NCBI GenBank assembly: GCA_019828595.1 | Contig: JAHQRK010000013.1 | Coordinates: forward strand, 124,001-188,000 | Source of the DNA: Aphanomyces cochlioides | Taxonomy: Eukaryota > Oomycota > Saprolegniomycetes > Saprolegniales > Verrucalvaceae | Direction of reading: 5' to 3' | Length of the DNA stretch: 64,000 nucleotides | Shown here: piece after piece, positions 1 through 10,436 of the stretch | Layout of the letters: every line of letters begins with the position of its first letter | Numbering within the stretch: the stretch's first letter is position 1 | Made by a program: the position numbers and the translations under genes | The notes under the pieces: generated by a model | Seen by the model: only the letters and a program-made list of their open reading frames with translations | Database searches by the model: none | Told to the model about the DNA's origin: nothing

Positions 1-177
1 GTCAAGAGGCAATCGAATCTTGCCGTTTTTAACGCAATTGGAGTGATTTTCGTCGAGCCAGCATTGCAGTCTCCGAAGGATAGTGTTGTATTGGTAGCGA
101 GTTCTGCTTGACAGACGCATCTCCATCACGTCATCACCAACCTCACGTGTTTGCACCTCGTTCTCCTCGCAGCTCAT
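1..177 (-). CDS. Crypton tyrosine recombinase, N-terminal fragment (runs off the left edge)
   Basis: Reading the minus strand from an ATG at 177 gives 59 codons open to the window edge. The protein has the sequence TRYQYNTILRRLQCWL followed by GKIRLPLD. The same arrangement (basic stretch, R-x-QY, amphipathic helix, then LPLD or LPL) begins the other Crypton proteins in this window, at 4699, 25468 and 57932. In this family the N-terminal part is the core-binding, SAM-like domain of a tyrosine recombinase; the catalytic R-HxxR-Y half would lie outside the window. The assignment comes from comparison with the copies in this window, so the family is solid, but whether this copy is intact cannot be judged. 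Confidence 0.72.
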   Translation of the reverse strand, partial: MSCEENEVQTREVGDDVMEMRLSSRTRYQYNTILRRLQCWLDENHSNCVKNGKIRLPLD

Positions 178-453
178 TCGGCCTACCCTTGTCCTACCGT
201 CGAGCAATTTACAAGTTAGATTCTGGTGTGCCGTCCTGCGAGGCCAAAGGGAAGTGGTCGAAACGCCAACAAATTGTACGGTTATTGTACTTTCACAAAA
301 ACCATATATCTCATCATATTTCCCAATGATGCATATTTCAAGTGAAAATATATCACGTCTATAGGTCTCGTGAAATTTCATATTTCACACATTCTATCTG
401 TATCCGGCGAATATATTTCACAAAAAACATCTATTTCATGTTAGTTGGGGGTT
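178..453. other. AT-rich Crypton upstream region
   Basis: No gene is seen. The stretch is AT-rich and repeats variants of TTTCAC/GTGAAAT every 15-25 bases, for example around 330-430. A related TTTCGT-rich sequence lies upstream of the Crypton starting at 25468. This may be a shared promoter-proximal or terminal feature of the element, but that is inference. Confidence 0.35.
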
Positions 454-461
454 CACGAAAC

Positions 462-2016
462 GGCGCTCCTCGAAACCAACCCCACTGGAGACTTGTGACC
501 TGTATCAAACAATCCGGATAATTATCCGAACTGCATGCATGCTAACAATATTTCCGGATAAAATAAATAATTATCCGGATACGTTATCAACTCCAATCGA
601 CCCCCACTGTTGCGCGCCACTGACAGAGAACCATCCATTTCATATACTTAGAAAAAGGATACCACTCCATTCTAACCCCACTAAACACAAACAATAAGGG
701 CCATTCACTTCACAAGACATGCATTTTCAAATTTGCAATGGACAGTCTGTATGACTTGTCCGATCTCTCGGACTACATGTTCGATGAGGTCATGAAGGAA
801 ACCGTCAACGAGATCACCGCTGTAGAATGGTGCATGAGAGTAAGTCCAATATGTTGATGAATCACACTCACTCCATTACTAGGTAGGACTAATTCGTAAT
901 AAAATGAGTTGTCCTAATTACTCCGACGAAATGCACCTCAGCAAAACCCGGATGCGATGGCGCTGCCATCGAGCGGGTTGCGAAACCGGGCGTGGCCTCA
1001 GAAGCAGCTCATTTTTTGCCAAGTCGAGCATGCCTACTGCTCGACTTGTCAGGATCCTGTATTACTGGGCAACAATGAAGTCATCACAAGCAATGTGTGA
1101 TGACTTTAACATATCCCAAACGACCGTGAGTACATGGAGCAAGAAATGCCGCCAAATCTGCTCCGACGAGATGCGTGCATGCACTGTCAAGGTACTTTTG
1201 AAATATGATATTCTATAAATTCTCACAATTTATTAGATTGGAGGGGTTGGCTCAATCGTTAAGATCGACGAAACCTCGCTCAAGAAAAAGTCGAAGTATG
1301 GCCGCGGTACCCAGCACGAAGACCGCTGGCTGTTTGGCGGTGTCGACCGCAGAACGAAGAAGTGGTTCGGTGTCCTCACGGGCACCGATCGAACGAAGAA
1401 CACCCTCCTTCCGATTATTGCCAAGCACATTGAGAAAGGTATGTGAAACATCCATATTTACACTAATTTATACTCCCTATGCACACTAATTATGTCTGAC
1501 AAGTTTGCGTCGTATGTCTGGGAACTAGAGACATACTTTGGCGAACAATGCCAGTCTAGCCCACATGAGCTATACGCACATGTGGGTGAATCATTCTACG
1601 AATTTCGTGAACCCTCTCAATGGTGCCCACACAGTCAATTGAAGGTGTGTGGGAAGTACGCGTGAAGCAGTACTTGAAGGCCATGAGAGGAGTTCAAACT
1701 GACGACTTGCAATCCTACCTGGATCAGTTCATGTGGCGCAGCTGGTACTTCCCTGAAGACGCAACAGGTAGTATGTATTTTAAAGGTTTAGTGTTAGCTA
1801 TTCGTAAAACCTACATCTAATATACATGACAGTTTTCGTTGCATTCAATTTCAGTTTGTTCTGTGGATATCCATGGAAACATCCCTGTGAATATCCGGAA
1901 ATCCATGGAAACTTCCTTATACTATCCGTGGGAACTTCTCCATTGTTATCCGGATAATTAACCGGATAACTACAATTGTATTGTACACTCCAGTGGGGTT
2001 GGTTTGGAGGAGCGCC
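462..2016 (+). mobile_element. Merlin DNA transposon, full length, defective
   Basis: Two 29-bp terminal inverted repeats, 462-490 and 1988-2016, differ at one position and begin GGCGCTCCTC. They are flanked by a perfect 8-bp target duplication, CACGAAAC, at 454-461 and 2017-2024. Merlin elements are known to make 8-9 bp duplications, and the interior encodes an ISXO2/IS1016-like transposase, so structure and coding content agree. The element is 1555 bp. Subterminal CCGGATAA motifs recur near both ends (about 512-585 and 1943-1975). The perfect duplication argues for a fairly recent insertion even though the transposase is broken. Confidence 0.92.
738..1820 (+). pseudogene. Merlin (ISXO2/IS1016-like) transposase pseudogene
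   Basis: An ATG at 738 opens a frame that continues after a likely intron (840-882, GT-AG) into EWCMR-VGLIRNK and a Cys/His region. A second likely intron lies at 1192-1236, followed by the block with the first catalytic Asp (KIDETSLKKKSKYGRGT). The second Asp lies in IMSDKFASYVW near 1495. Conserved blocks then change frame: [20 protein letters not shown] (about 1589-1633) and TQSIEGVW are in three different frames, so two frameshifts disable the protein near 1590 and 1633. The N-terminal zinc motif reads CPNY where a second Cys is expected. The end at 1820 (AIRKTYI) fits the usual end of the family. Domain identity is confident; exact exon edges are inferred. Confidence 0.85.
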
Positions 2017-2024
2017 CACGAAAC

Positions 2025-2478
2025 AATCGCGAAAACCCTTAAAATTGGTATTGCCGTCGATTTATTCAGTTCGACAGTTTCCAATTCATGATCGCACGAT
2101 TGACGTTGATGAATGTGTTGGCGGCTGGTCAGACTCGAAGGTTGTGGTTGAAGCTTCCTCCTGTATCCCCTCTGCAAATTCAATTGTTCTGATGGTGCCC
2201 TGTTCGCGAGGTTTATTCCTCACACACCGCTTGCCTGTGCTGGGTTTGGTTGGGAAACCTTTGGTTTGATGGATGTCGAATGCTGGATGCTCGTCAGAGC
2301 CATGCTACACAGTTGAAACTGATGAACAGCGACGACTATGAAAGTAACGTCGCTCTAAGCCATATCAGCACAACGAATCGACTAGATCTATTCCCCAAAG
2401 GTGAGAAATCAACTCAAATCGTAAAGCAACATCAAGTCATATGAAATTAGGGTAACAGGTAACTTGCTCCGGTTTTGA
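2025..2478. other. Right flank of Merlin, no recognised gene
   Basis: The stretch holds short open frames (1976-2269 and 2250-2444 on plus). One reads LWFDGCRMLDARQSHATQ and looks coding-like, but it has no domain I recognise and no continuous partner. It could be part of the older sequence that Merlin entered. Confidence 0.3.
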
Positions 2479-4699
2479 CTATGATTTAGATGTGGGCTTG
2501 GATGAATTCCTCAGAATATCGTACAAAGTGTGGCATTTCAAATCAATATATCGATGAGAGGTTGGGATATCTGCGCACAATTTTGTAAAGCCTTCCTCAA
2601 ATACTTCATTTCTAGATTTCACATCGAGATTAGAGACATCAAACTCCTTCGAAAGAGCTTGGTTGAGAATACTTCGCATAACATATTGTGCCTTTGAAAA
2701 CGCCGTTCGATCACGTGGCCTAGAAAAGTCGCGTCCTTTGAGAAGACGAAAAGGAGGGATATTTTGGTCAGGTAAGCCACAAAACCACAAATTCCACATA
2801 TCATATACGCGCACAGATGGCATTTCGTCGATTTTACAGCAAAACGGTTGTGATAACACCAAGGGCCTGTTTGAAGCATCATTCACTGCAGTTTCCACAG
2901 CCGAAGATTCCTGTATATTAGGTGTGGCTTGCCGTTGCCGAAATTCTTGGAGTAATTGATTCTTTAGGTCTACAATTGCATTCTCCATAGCGCCAACTGT
3001 AACTGGCACATTGTAGTCGCTACGGGGACATTTTTTTAGCTCATGCCGTATATCATTTAGAGTCTCTGTCATGAAGCCAAGGCTCTCTTCAATTTTTTGC
3101 ACACGGCTTATCAATGCCACGTGGGGTGGTATGCCAGTGGCAACCATATTTGATGTAGGATGCATATTAAAACCATGAAGGATAGCCTTTCTCTGCTGGT
3201 TTCGAACGTTCGACCTCCATACTGGCGAGAAGAATAGTGGGTGGTTTGGGGGTAAATCCGACTCGAGCCACAATTCATGAAATATTATAGAGGCCAGAAG
3301 GAAAGGAACAACGGGCTTGAAGGAGTCACAATACCATGATCGATAGCCTGGTAGGATATGTTCCCATTCAGTGGAACTGAGGGCAGAGCCATAAAAATGT
3401 GGGGGCAGGCATGCAAACTCTCGCTCATTCACGTTTAATCCTTAAGTTCACAGTGAATACAATCGACTGGTATAGTTCATGATCTCTACCTGTAGCAGCA
3501 CGTCCTACAAACTGGTCGCCACCAGATCCAACGAATATATATCTGTTTTGTACGTTGCCAAGACTCCAACCTGCCCTTAACCAAATCGACACTGACTGTG
3601 GGCCACCAGGATTGTTTGAGAGTGCTGTTGCGACACCCTTTCGAAAGGAATGCGTCCCAATTTCAAGAATAGACAAACCTAGAGATAAGATCTCGTCTCC
3701 AAACTCCTTGCAAGTCCTCCTCAACCATTTTGAGAACTTGTCTTTAGCACCAAGGCCAAACAGCAGTGTCGAAGTAGATGATATAGGACATCCTCGGGTG
3801 AAAACAAGTATCGCAAGACTAAATGACAAGAGAAAATGACTACCACTATATAGATAACTACCTTAGAATTGGACAGAGCGCTGAGCGCAAGGGATTGGCA
3901 TAAACATGCCTTGGAAACGAAAAATTGCCCTCTTGATCATTCTTTGAGCGTTCAAACTGTACAATGAGGCAATCTCCTAATCGCATACCTTGGTATCATT
4001 GGCATATCTGATCTCTAACTTCCCACGTAACGTGTTCAAAACGTATTGATGCGATCGAGACTGACCGTGCCATGAGATTCCAACAAAAAACGAGGAAGGG
4101 ATGCATTGACAGGAACGATGAGTGCTCCCGATCATCGTTCAAAAGAGCTTTCATACACAAAAACTCATAGCCTAGTGTGCTTCATTCAAGTAATAAAGGT
4201 AATTAAGCACCTGTCCAAGATATTGCAGATTTTCCTTCACTATGACGCATTGTGCCATCTTCTTTTGCTTGTGCTATTTCCCTTTTGTAGCCACTCGAGA
4301 AATCTACAAGCATTTGGGTTATGAAGGAAAACGGTAGTGGATGTTACGTGTGATTAGCATGCTGAGCTCGTCTGGGACTTTCATTTTTGCCTCGGAGTAT
4401 ATGAACTTCAAAGCACTGCAACATTTATTCACTGTAGAAAAAGAATTGGCTTGCGAAGGGACAAGTTCTCTTCCCGCTGAGTCACGTTTGACTGTCATAA
4501 ACGCGAGAAACTCCAAGCACACGTTCTCGTCAAGGGGCAGGACAAACTCACCGTTATCGACTTCACTAGGGTGATTCGTTATGAGCCAACGACGGAATCG
4601 TTTGATGACTCCATCATATTGCCTGCGTGTACTTTGTACAATTCGATTTGACATGACGCGCACACTACGATCCTCTCGTTGGCTTCGCTCATCATGCAC
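2479..4699 (-). CDS. Crypton-type tyrosine recombinase, multi-exon
   Basis: The gene reads right to left from 4699. The first part (4319-4699) is the core-binding domain (TRRQYDGVIKRFRRWL, then LPLDENVC). A following exon reads SGYKREIAQAKEDGTM, and another carries the first catalytic Arg in ASIRFEHVTWE. A block RHVYANPLRSALCPIL ends at a short intron before 3829. The catalytic HxxR (HSFRKGVAT) and the Tyr region (WLRAGWSLGNVQNRYIF) lie in 3425-3829. A 49-nt intron with proper GT-AG joins ATG to LNVNEREFACL, and the C-terminal part (2479-3432, about 317 residues) has a predicted coiled-coil stretch and a Trp-rich end (DMWNLWFCGL). Cryptons lack inverted repeats, so the element edges are not visible. 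It is the least damaged Crypton in the window, though the intron near 4030 has a questionable donor. Confidence 0.82.
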
Positions 4700-6425
4700 T
4701 GTCGACGGGAAACTTGGAATGCGCTGGAACGAACATCCGGATAGTACACGAAACTTCCGTTTCGTGAAAGCCTTGGTATCTTAGATACCTTTGATTTTAT
4801 ATACTAAACCAAATATAGAGAATCTTTTGATATATCAAAATCGCGAATGCTTTCCGAAATGTTTTGTTTCGTGTTCTGTTGACAAAATGACACAAATTTT
4901 TCGTGAACGACTGTTATTTTAGAATATTTGTCAATTTACCGTCGTGGGATTGTGATCCAGCTGAACTTACAGTTAACTCATTGCAACCTTTAGTACCTTC
5001 TAAAAATAATAATATGAATATTCAAAGTTCTCCATGCTTTCGTGGCATTTTTGAAATGGCGGCAAATGAAGCCAAATCCTCCAAGACAAACTCCTGTAAA
5101 AAGCTACTCAGTAAGTCATTTGCGAAATCTGCCATATGTCCGATATGTTTGCCACGAGCATTAGTTTTTTGTTGGTAGAGCGCAGCAATGGCCACAACGG
5201 CAAGAGGTGATGGGTAAACCCCATGAGCCTTGACTAATAGATTCCTCCTTGCTGATGGTCGAAGCGGCGACAGCAATTCCGGTCGAACTTTGACAACTTT
5301 AGCCTTATGTGACGCAAACTGCGACTGTCAAAGTGAATGTACTGTATCGTCCTGGGACAGATCGGTAGACAGCTGGCCACCAACAAGCCATTTCGTTCGA
5401 CGACGTGAATTGCAGAGCCACCGCATTGATGAGACAGCGGTGGGGCTGCTAGCATGTGTACTCTTGTTCATGCGATTCGTTGAACATTCCAGCCGTCTGT
5501 GTGAGTGGGGGATGTACTCACTTTGTATATTTCAGTGTCGTGTCCAAGCCATTCTCATGCGCCACGCAACCGAGAGCCCAATATACAAACTGCAGAGTGC
5601 ATAACTCAAGCATTCTGCTCAGGAAGGGTCGAGATGCAAGTCCGAGGTTGCCGGGTGAGGTCCAGCGTCAGTGGCAGCTCCTGGTGGAAATCAAACGACA
5701 GAACGCCATGCAGGATGCAGTTGAGCCAACCCAATTCAGCTATCCAATTCCCAACCCTGACGCTATCGACATGGAGACCACCAAGCTCATCCTCGCTTGG
5801 TATTTTGCACAAGAACATGCAGTGAAAACGAGAAGTCGATCCGCTGTACGCGCAATGGTGAAAAATCTGTGTCAGGCTTTGAATAGCCCCCCCCCCACGT
5901 CTGCCCCGAAGTCCCCCAGAGCGATCTGGACGGCTTCAATCACATGCCACATGATCAAGTCGATGAGCTATCCATTGTAGCATCGTGACATAGCTGCAGA
6001 TGGTTTCGCTCACGCGATGAACAGCGTTTGTATGGGCCCCAGTCTCTCGCCAGAGTGAATGATGCGGAGACAAGTAGGAACACGACACACTTTCATCGCA
6101 TGCTGCTGCCTCCATGAAGATGTCTAGCACATATCTCAATTCCAGAGCTCCAGAAGGACTACATGTACTCGGCAGCTGAGCTCGCGATGGACACTGCGAT
6201 GGGGAATCATCAAGGATCTCTCCTGCAGTCCACCTAGAGCTAGCTTAGGCAAGATGTCGACTGTTGCATCGACAGTACGATGCCTTGGACCTTGCGACGA
6301 TGTGAATCCAGTCGAGACAGAGAGAAAGATCAAGCAATCGTTGTTGACATCATACAGATCACGAGGATCGTCATGCTTTCAGAGGCCGAAGAATTGATTA
6401 GAGCACGGCATGTTTGTCCAAGCGG
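4700..6425. other. Mixed degenerate region, no assignable gene
   Basis: The stretch 4740-5020 is AT-rich with TTTCGTGAA motifs like those upstream of other Cryptons. On minus, 5022-5276 reads PSPLAVVAIAALYQQ and KHIGHMADFANDLLSSF, which looks coding but is not a family I know. On plus, 5640-5980 and 6145-6240 contain coding-like runs (WQLLVEIKRQNAMQDAVEP; LQKDYMYSAAELAMDTAMGN) in different frames, separated by stops and a run of ten C at 5887-5896. This is consistent with a decayed gene of unknown function. Confidence 0.35.
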
Positions 6426-6725
6426 TTAATTGGATTTCTTGGGTCGATTCTTGTCCGAACGGGGCGAGCTTGGCGACTTACTGCGTTTCTTTCCGCGGGG
6501 GGAGTATTGATCACCGCGACTTCCGCGGGGACTGTCTCCATCTTCTTTCAGGCTAAGACGCGACAGGTCGGGAAAAGCAGGAACTCGACGCAAAGGCCGT
6601 TGCTTGGGAGGACTTTCTGCTTCGTCACCAGAACCCATCGATGCGAGCTGGCGCGTCTTCGAAGAAGGATCCGAAGCCGTGGTAAGCGCAATCAGAGCGA
6701 CAGCAACGGTAAGCAATAGACGCAT
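6426..6725 (-). CDS. Small secreted basic Ser/Pro/Arg-rich protein (paralogue A)
   Basis: The ATG at 6725 gives 99 residues. Residues 1-18 (MRLLLTVAVALIALTTAS) form a classical signal peptide with a probable cleavage site after TTAS. The mature part is hydrophilic and very basic, with SPRG and SP repeats (GDSPRGSRGDQYSPRG) and a Lys/Arg/Ser tail. The upstream in-frame extension was rejected because the paralogue at 14305 has the same signal peptide starting at the matching Met. The DNA just before both starts is also conserved (TCATTGTG[G/A]AATTTGC). A role outside the cell or at the host interface is plausible for such proteins in oomycetes, but no function is shown. No RxLR-type host-entry motif is present. 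Confidence 0.68.
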   Translation of the reverse strand: MRLLLTVAVALIALTTASDPSSKTRQLASMGSGDEAESPPKQRPLRRVPAFPDLSRLSLKEDGDSPRGSRGDQYSPRGKKRSKSPSSPRSDKNRPKKSN

Positions 6726-7984
6726 GGCTAGGCAAATTCCACAATGACTCAACACTGTTTGGTCGCAGATATGCACCCATTCTCTAAACTGGCTATGAAC
6801 TTTCCAGTATTCGGCTAAGATTGTCATGGATTGCGTCATGGCTGCGCTCTGACGTGGTTGACACACGACGAAAAGCGTGGAAATCGCCACGGACCCATCT
6901 CTCGTCCCACTTTGGAGGACGCCGTGGACGCGATTGAACGATTGAACAGCAGAAGTCGCTTGAGCTCAACAATGCGTTGTCTATAGATATTGTTGCGTGG
7001 TCTCCTCCCCGCGGGCACTGAAGTACCCGACGTGTCCCCCAGTTGTTCGTGCTTCGTTGACAACGAGAATGCCTTCTTTAGGTGCATCCAATGTCATCTA
7101 ACATGGCGATCTCTGACGATTCTTTCCAGCCCAGAGCAACGAAAGATTGCTAAGCTGGAAGCAAAGCAAGCATGAGCTGCAGTGTCTAGTGCAACTTAAT
7201 TATCTTCACTACAAAAAGACATTCCTGCGTTGGTGGTGGCTTCATTTGCTCAAGATTGTGATGACAAGCGTGTCTTGCATCACGCGCTCACAGGCCACAA
7301 TGTAATGTCGCCAAGGCAATAAAGGTACTACAGCACCCCCACCAGCATGTTCAAGAGCCCTGCGATAGTTGCGACAAAGGCTTCAATGGTCGAACGCAGC
7401 CAAGTTGCAAATTGTTGATCTTAACAACAAGCAGGGGTGTAGCAATAAAGATTGTTTATTGATTGTGCTCCCCAGTCTTTCGACAATCAATCATTGTCAA
7501 TATTCAATGCATTGCTGGCGTGAAAGAGCTTTGTGACGTCTAAGGAGTCGGACTATCCTTTTCGGTAGCCTTGGACAACTTGATGGCTTGTGAGACGTTG
7601 CCCAGGCTCAGGAGGTCCCATTTCAACTTTAAATACATGATCACCTCGAGCGTGCTGCTGTACATACTGTTCCTCAAGTGTCAGCTTAAGATCGCATTCA
7701 ACTGATTCTATCCGAAGGGGAGACTTTAAACGTCCTACCCCTATTTTTATTTGTCCCACCCTTATACTTGAAATTTGTATACCCATATAATATACGTGTA
7801 ACTAGTACTACTAAGTCAATATCAGCCAATCAGAGCTTGTTCGAAAAAGCGTTCCATTGAAAAATTACAACATCTCTCAGCCATATCCTAGAGCCTGTAT
7901 GTCTAATGAAGACAACGAAATCTGCATGAAGATAAAACCTGATATGCATTTTGACTCGGGGATGAATTGCAGGCTTGTATTTAT
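6726..7984. other. Upstream region of secreted paralogue A
   Basis: No clear gene is seen. A minus-strand frame at 7553-7786 (LKLTLEEQYVQQHARGDHVFKVEM) looks coding-like but is unidentified. The start of that frame overlaps the inverted-repeat segment 7732-7781. The rest (6900-7550) has only short, unrelated frames. Confidence 0.3.
7732..7781 (-). repeat. Left copy of a 50-bp inverted repeat
   Basis: The reverse complement of this segment matches 13311-13360 at 40 of 50 positions, starting TATACAAATT. Each copy lies about 1 kb upstream of one secreted paralogue, in the matching orientation. This suggests the two secreted genes and their upstream DNA are halves of an old inverted duplication. 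Confidence 0.6.
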
Positions 7985-9440
7985 TCATTCAAAAATATAA
8001 ATTAGCTTCAGTAAGGATTGAATCGAAAAGGTGGTAAACGAAATGTGTCCCCAGAACTCTAGACGAGAAGACAAAGCTGGCAATTCACGTCGACGTGTTT
8101 GCTCATCTTCACTTCTCTCGAAGGATGACGCCATTCGCCTGGTTCCACGTGGCCCTCTGCCTCTGGAGTGAGAAGTGTGAGAACGTCTGCTTTGCGCCAC
8201 TTCCGCACGCCGCTGAGCATTTGTTTGGGGGTCCAAAGCTTGTGGTGTTGATGGCATTGGAGCGCATGATCGGTCAACCCACCAGTGAGCATGAAAATCA
8301 GACGGCTTCAAAACATTTTGGGATCGGTAGAGAGACCACAGCTTGTGCGTACAAGGCAAACCAGTCGACCTTGAATACAAGCCAGTGCATGGGCGTGTTG
8401 ACACTAATGCCAGCTGCGAAAGACATTGCTTCAGTGCATGCGTGTGAACGACATTGCGCACTTCATCGAACATTGGCTTCATCAAATCAACTCTTGACTT
8501 CATCTTTGCGTCTGAAACAGCTTCCTTGTGCTCTCGAAGCGAAATATCCCACCAGTGTCGCAATTTTTCGTATATTGATAGCATGTCGATTTCTGAAGAG
8601 CTTAACCATCGCTTGAAGATCGGTGATAGCCTTCAACTCTTGAAGTTGCTTGCATGCCAAAATGTAGTTCTTTGCTTGTCCAATGTCGAACTATTCGTCG
8701 CTTCCACATGAACAGCCAAGTTTCATCAATATACTGCGCTTCTTCTCTTGACATTTCATACAGCTGGGCATGGTATTGGTTGTATGATTCTTCAGTCGTT
8801 GCTCGAATCAAGGAGATAAATGTATAAAAAAACTGTCGGTGTTGAGGGGAATCCAACAATGGGCTAGATCCAGTGCTGTATTCATGCCGCTCACGCCGAT
8901 AAAGTTCAACAAAGGCATGCCAAACTTGTTTGTCTTGTATGTGCAATCCATCATGATAATGTCGTAATTTGCTTTGAACACGTCTAAAACTTCGCGGCTT
9001 GCAAAGAATAGGTGAGATAGTCGGCCTTGGATGTCCAGACGATGTCGATTCTTCTGGAGTTCGTTGAGAAGATGTTGTGTCCTTGTATTGAAGCCGATTC
9101 TCTTCAGTATTTCTTTTCGTTTTGCATTGTAGATATCTGACTTGCGCAACAATATTTGAGGGTTGTTTTGGCGTACTCGAACCAACGTTTGAGCAGCTGT
9201 AATTCTTGTGTTTGCATCCGTGACGATTGCTTCAATCACTTCATCTGTGCGATCGTATCTTCGATGCATTGTGTGGGATGATGGATCCATTGACGGCTCG
9301 TGATTGTGATGGCTTTCCTCACCACGATGTTCAATACGCCACGTGCACGTAGATGACGATGTTGATACTTCTCGAACAAGATGCATACGCATCGGACAAT
9401 CGCACTTCTTGGTCGCTTTGCCAGGGGTATTGTCTTTTCG
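7985..9440 (-). pseudogene. MULE transposase pseudogene 1
   Basis: Reading leftwards from about 9440, the frames show a Cys/His start (CDCPMRMHL ... HNHEPS), a helical region, and the start of the MULE catalytic domain (YDIIMMDCTYKTNKFGMPLL). After GVSGMN near 8900 the sequence jumps to LLDSPQHRQFF, so the middle of the DDE core is missing. The C-terminal half follows (MQATSRVEGYHR, FKRWLSSSEIDML) with a Cys/His zinc region of SWIM type (STGLPCTHKLWSL). There are frameshifts near 9420, 8900 and 8615. The family is clear from the CTYKTNKFGMPLL and EGYHR blocks. It cannot encode active transposase. It lies opposite to a second MULE at 9699. Confidence 0.82.
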
Positions 9441-9698
9441 GGCAAAAACTCGAATTTTATCCTGACTTGTTCATTTTTGGAATCGATAAATATCCGGTTA
9501 TTTGTCAAATTAACCGGAATTCAGAACCTATCCGGACATAATTGTGCTAAAATCCGGATAATAGGTGTAGTTCACATATTAGAATGCAAAGTAATAGCTA
9601 CTAAAGTGTATTTAGTAGTGCTAAAATACACGACAAACACACATCAAAACACACACTTAGACTCATGCACGACTGGCATTTCAAAAGATTGCCCAACC
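9441..9698. other. Spacer between two inverted MULE remnants
   Basis: AT-rich, with repeated ATCCGG/CCGGAT motifs (about 9490-9565) and a run of CACACA-like words near 9630-9660. No coding frame is supported. Confidence 0.35.
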
Positions 9699-10436
9699 TA
9701 CCAGTTCATTGTCACAAAGGGCAACGCTTGTTGACTCTCCCCAGCATCGTGCGTTCTGTACTGTATTTCACGAATTTGTTCGAGCGACATCGGAGACTGA
9801 ATACGAGTCATGTCGGCAACGTTTGTGTGCAATATCAGAAGAAGAGGCTGATTATATTGACCAATCATGGCTACACCATTGGAAGCAACGCATCGTTCGA
9901 GTATGGACAAACCAAGTTGTCCATTTTGGTTTACAAGCAACATCTCGTGTCGAAGGATATCATCGAAGTTTCAAACGATGGCTGAATTCTTCCGAAATCG
10001 ATATGCTGGCCATATACTTGAGGGCTGGTGGGGAATCTCGATTCAAGAATACAGAGAAGCGCTGTCAGACTCCAAAATGAAGCAACGAATTGACTTGATG
10101 AAACCAATGTTTGATGCCGTGCGGTCAGTTATTCACACTTATGCCATATTGCAATATCGCGCGCAGTTGTCAATGGTTTCGATGCGTCCTTGCACCAGGG
10201 TCTACACTAGTACAACTGGCTTACCTTGCGTACATAAACTTCATGCCTTACGAAGATCTCAAACCATGTTGCGACCAGAAGGCTTTCATCCGCATTGGTG
10301 GATCGATCGCTCCGCAGCCCCAGCACCAACTCCTGTACAAGCATTTGACCCACAGACTACTTACTGCTCAGAGACGCGCGGAGGTAGCTCGAAGTGGACG
10401 CAATTTTTCATCTCACAGACGAGGTCAGGACCTCAT
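9699..10436 (+). pseudogene. MULE transposase pseudogene 2, C-terminal half only
   Basis: This starts abruptly at LVDSPQHRAFC, the point where the internal deletion of MULE 1 resumes, and continues through TSRVEGYHRSFKRWL, LDLMKPMFDAVRSV and the SWIM-like zinc block TTGLPCVHKLHAL. The DNA-binding and catalytic parts are absent. At least two frameshifts are seen (near 9990 and 10370). It faces MULE 1 in inverted orientation. The open frame continues into Harbinger sequence at about 10437, producing an artificial fusion rather than a real gene. Confidence 0.8.
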
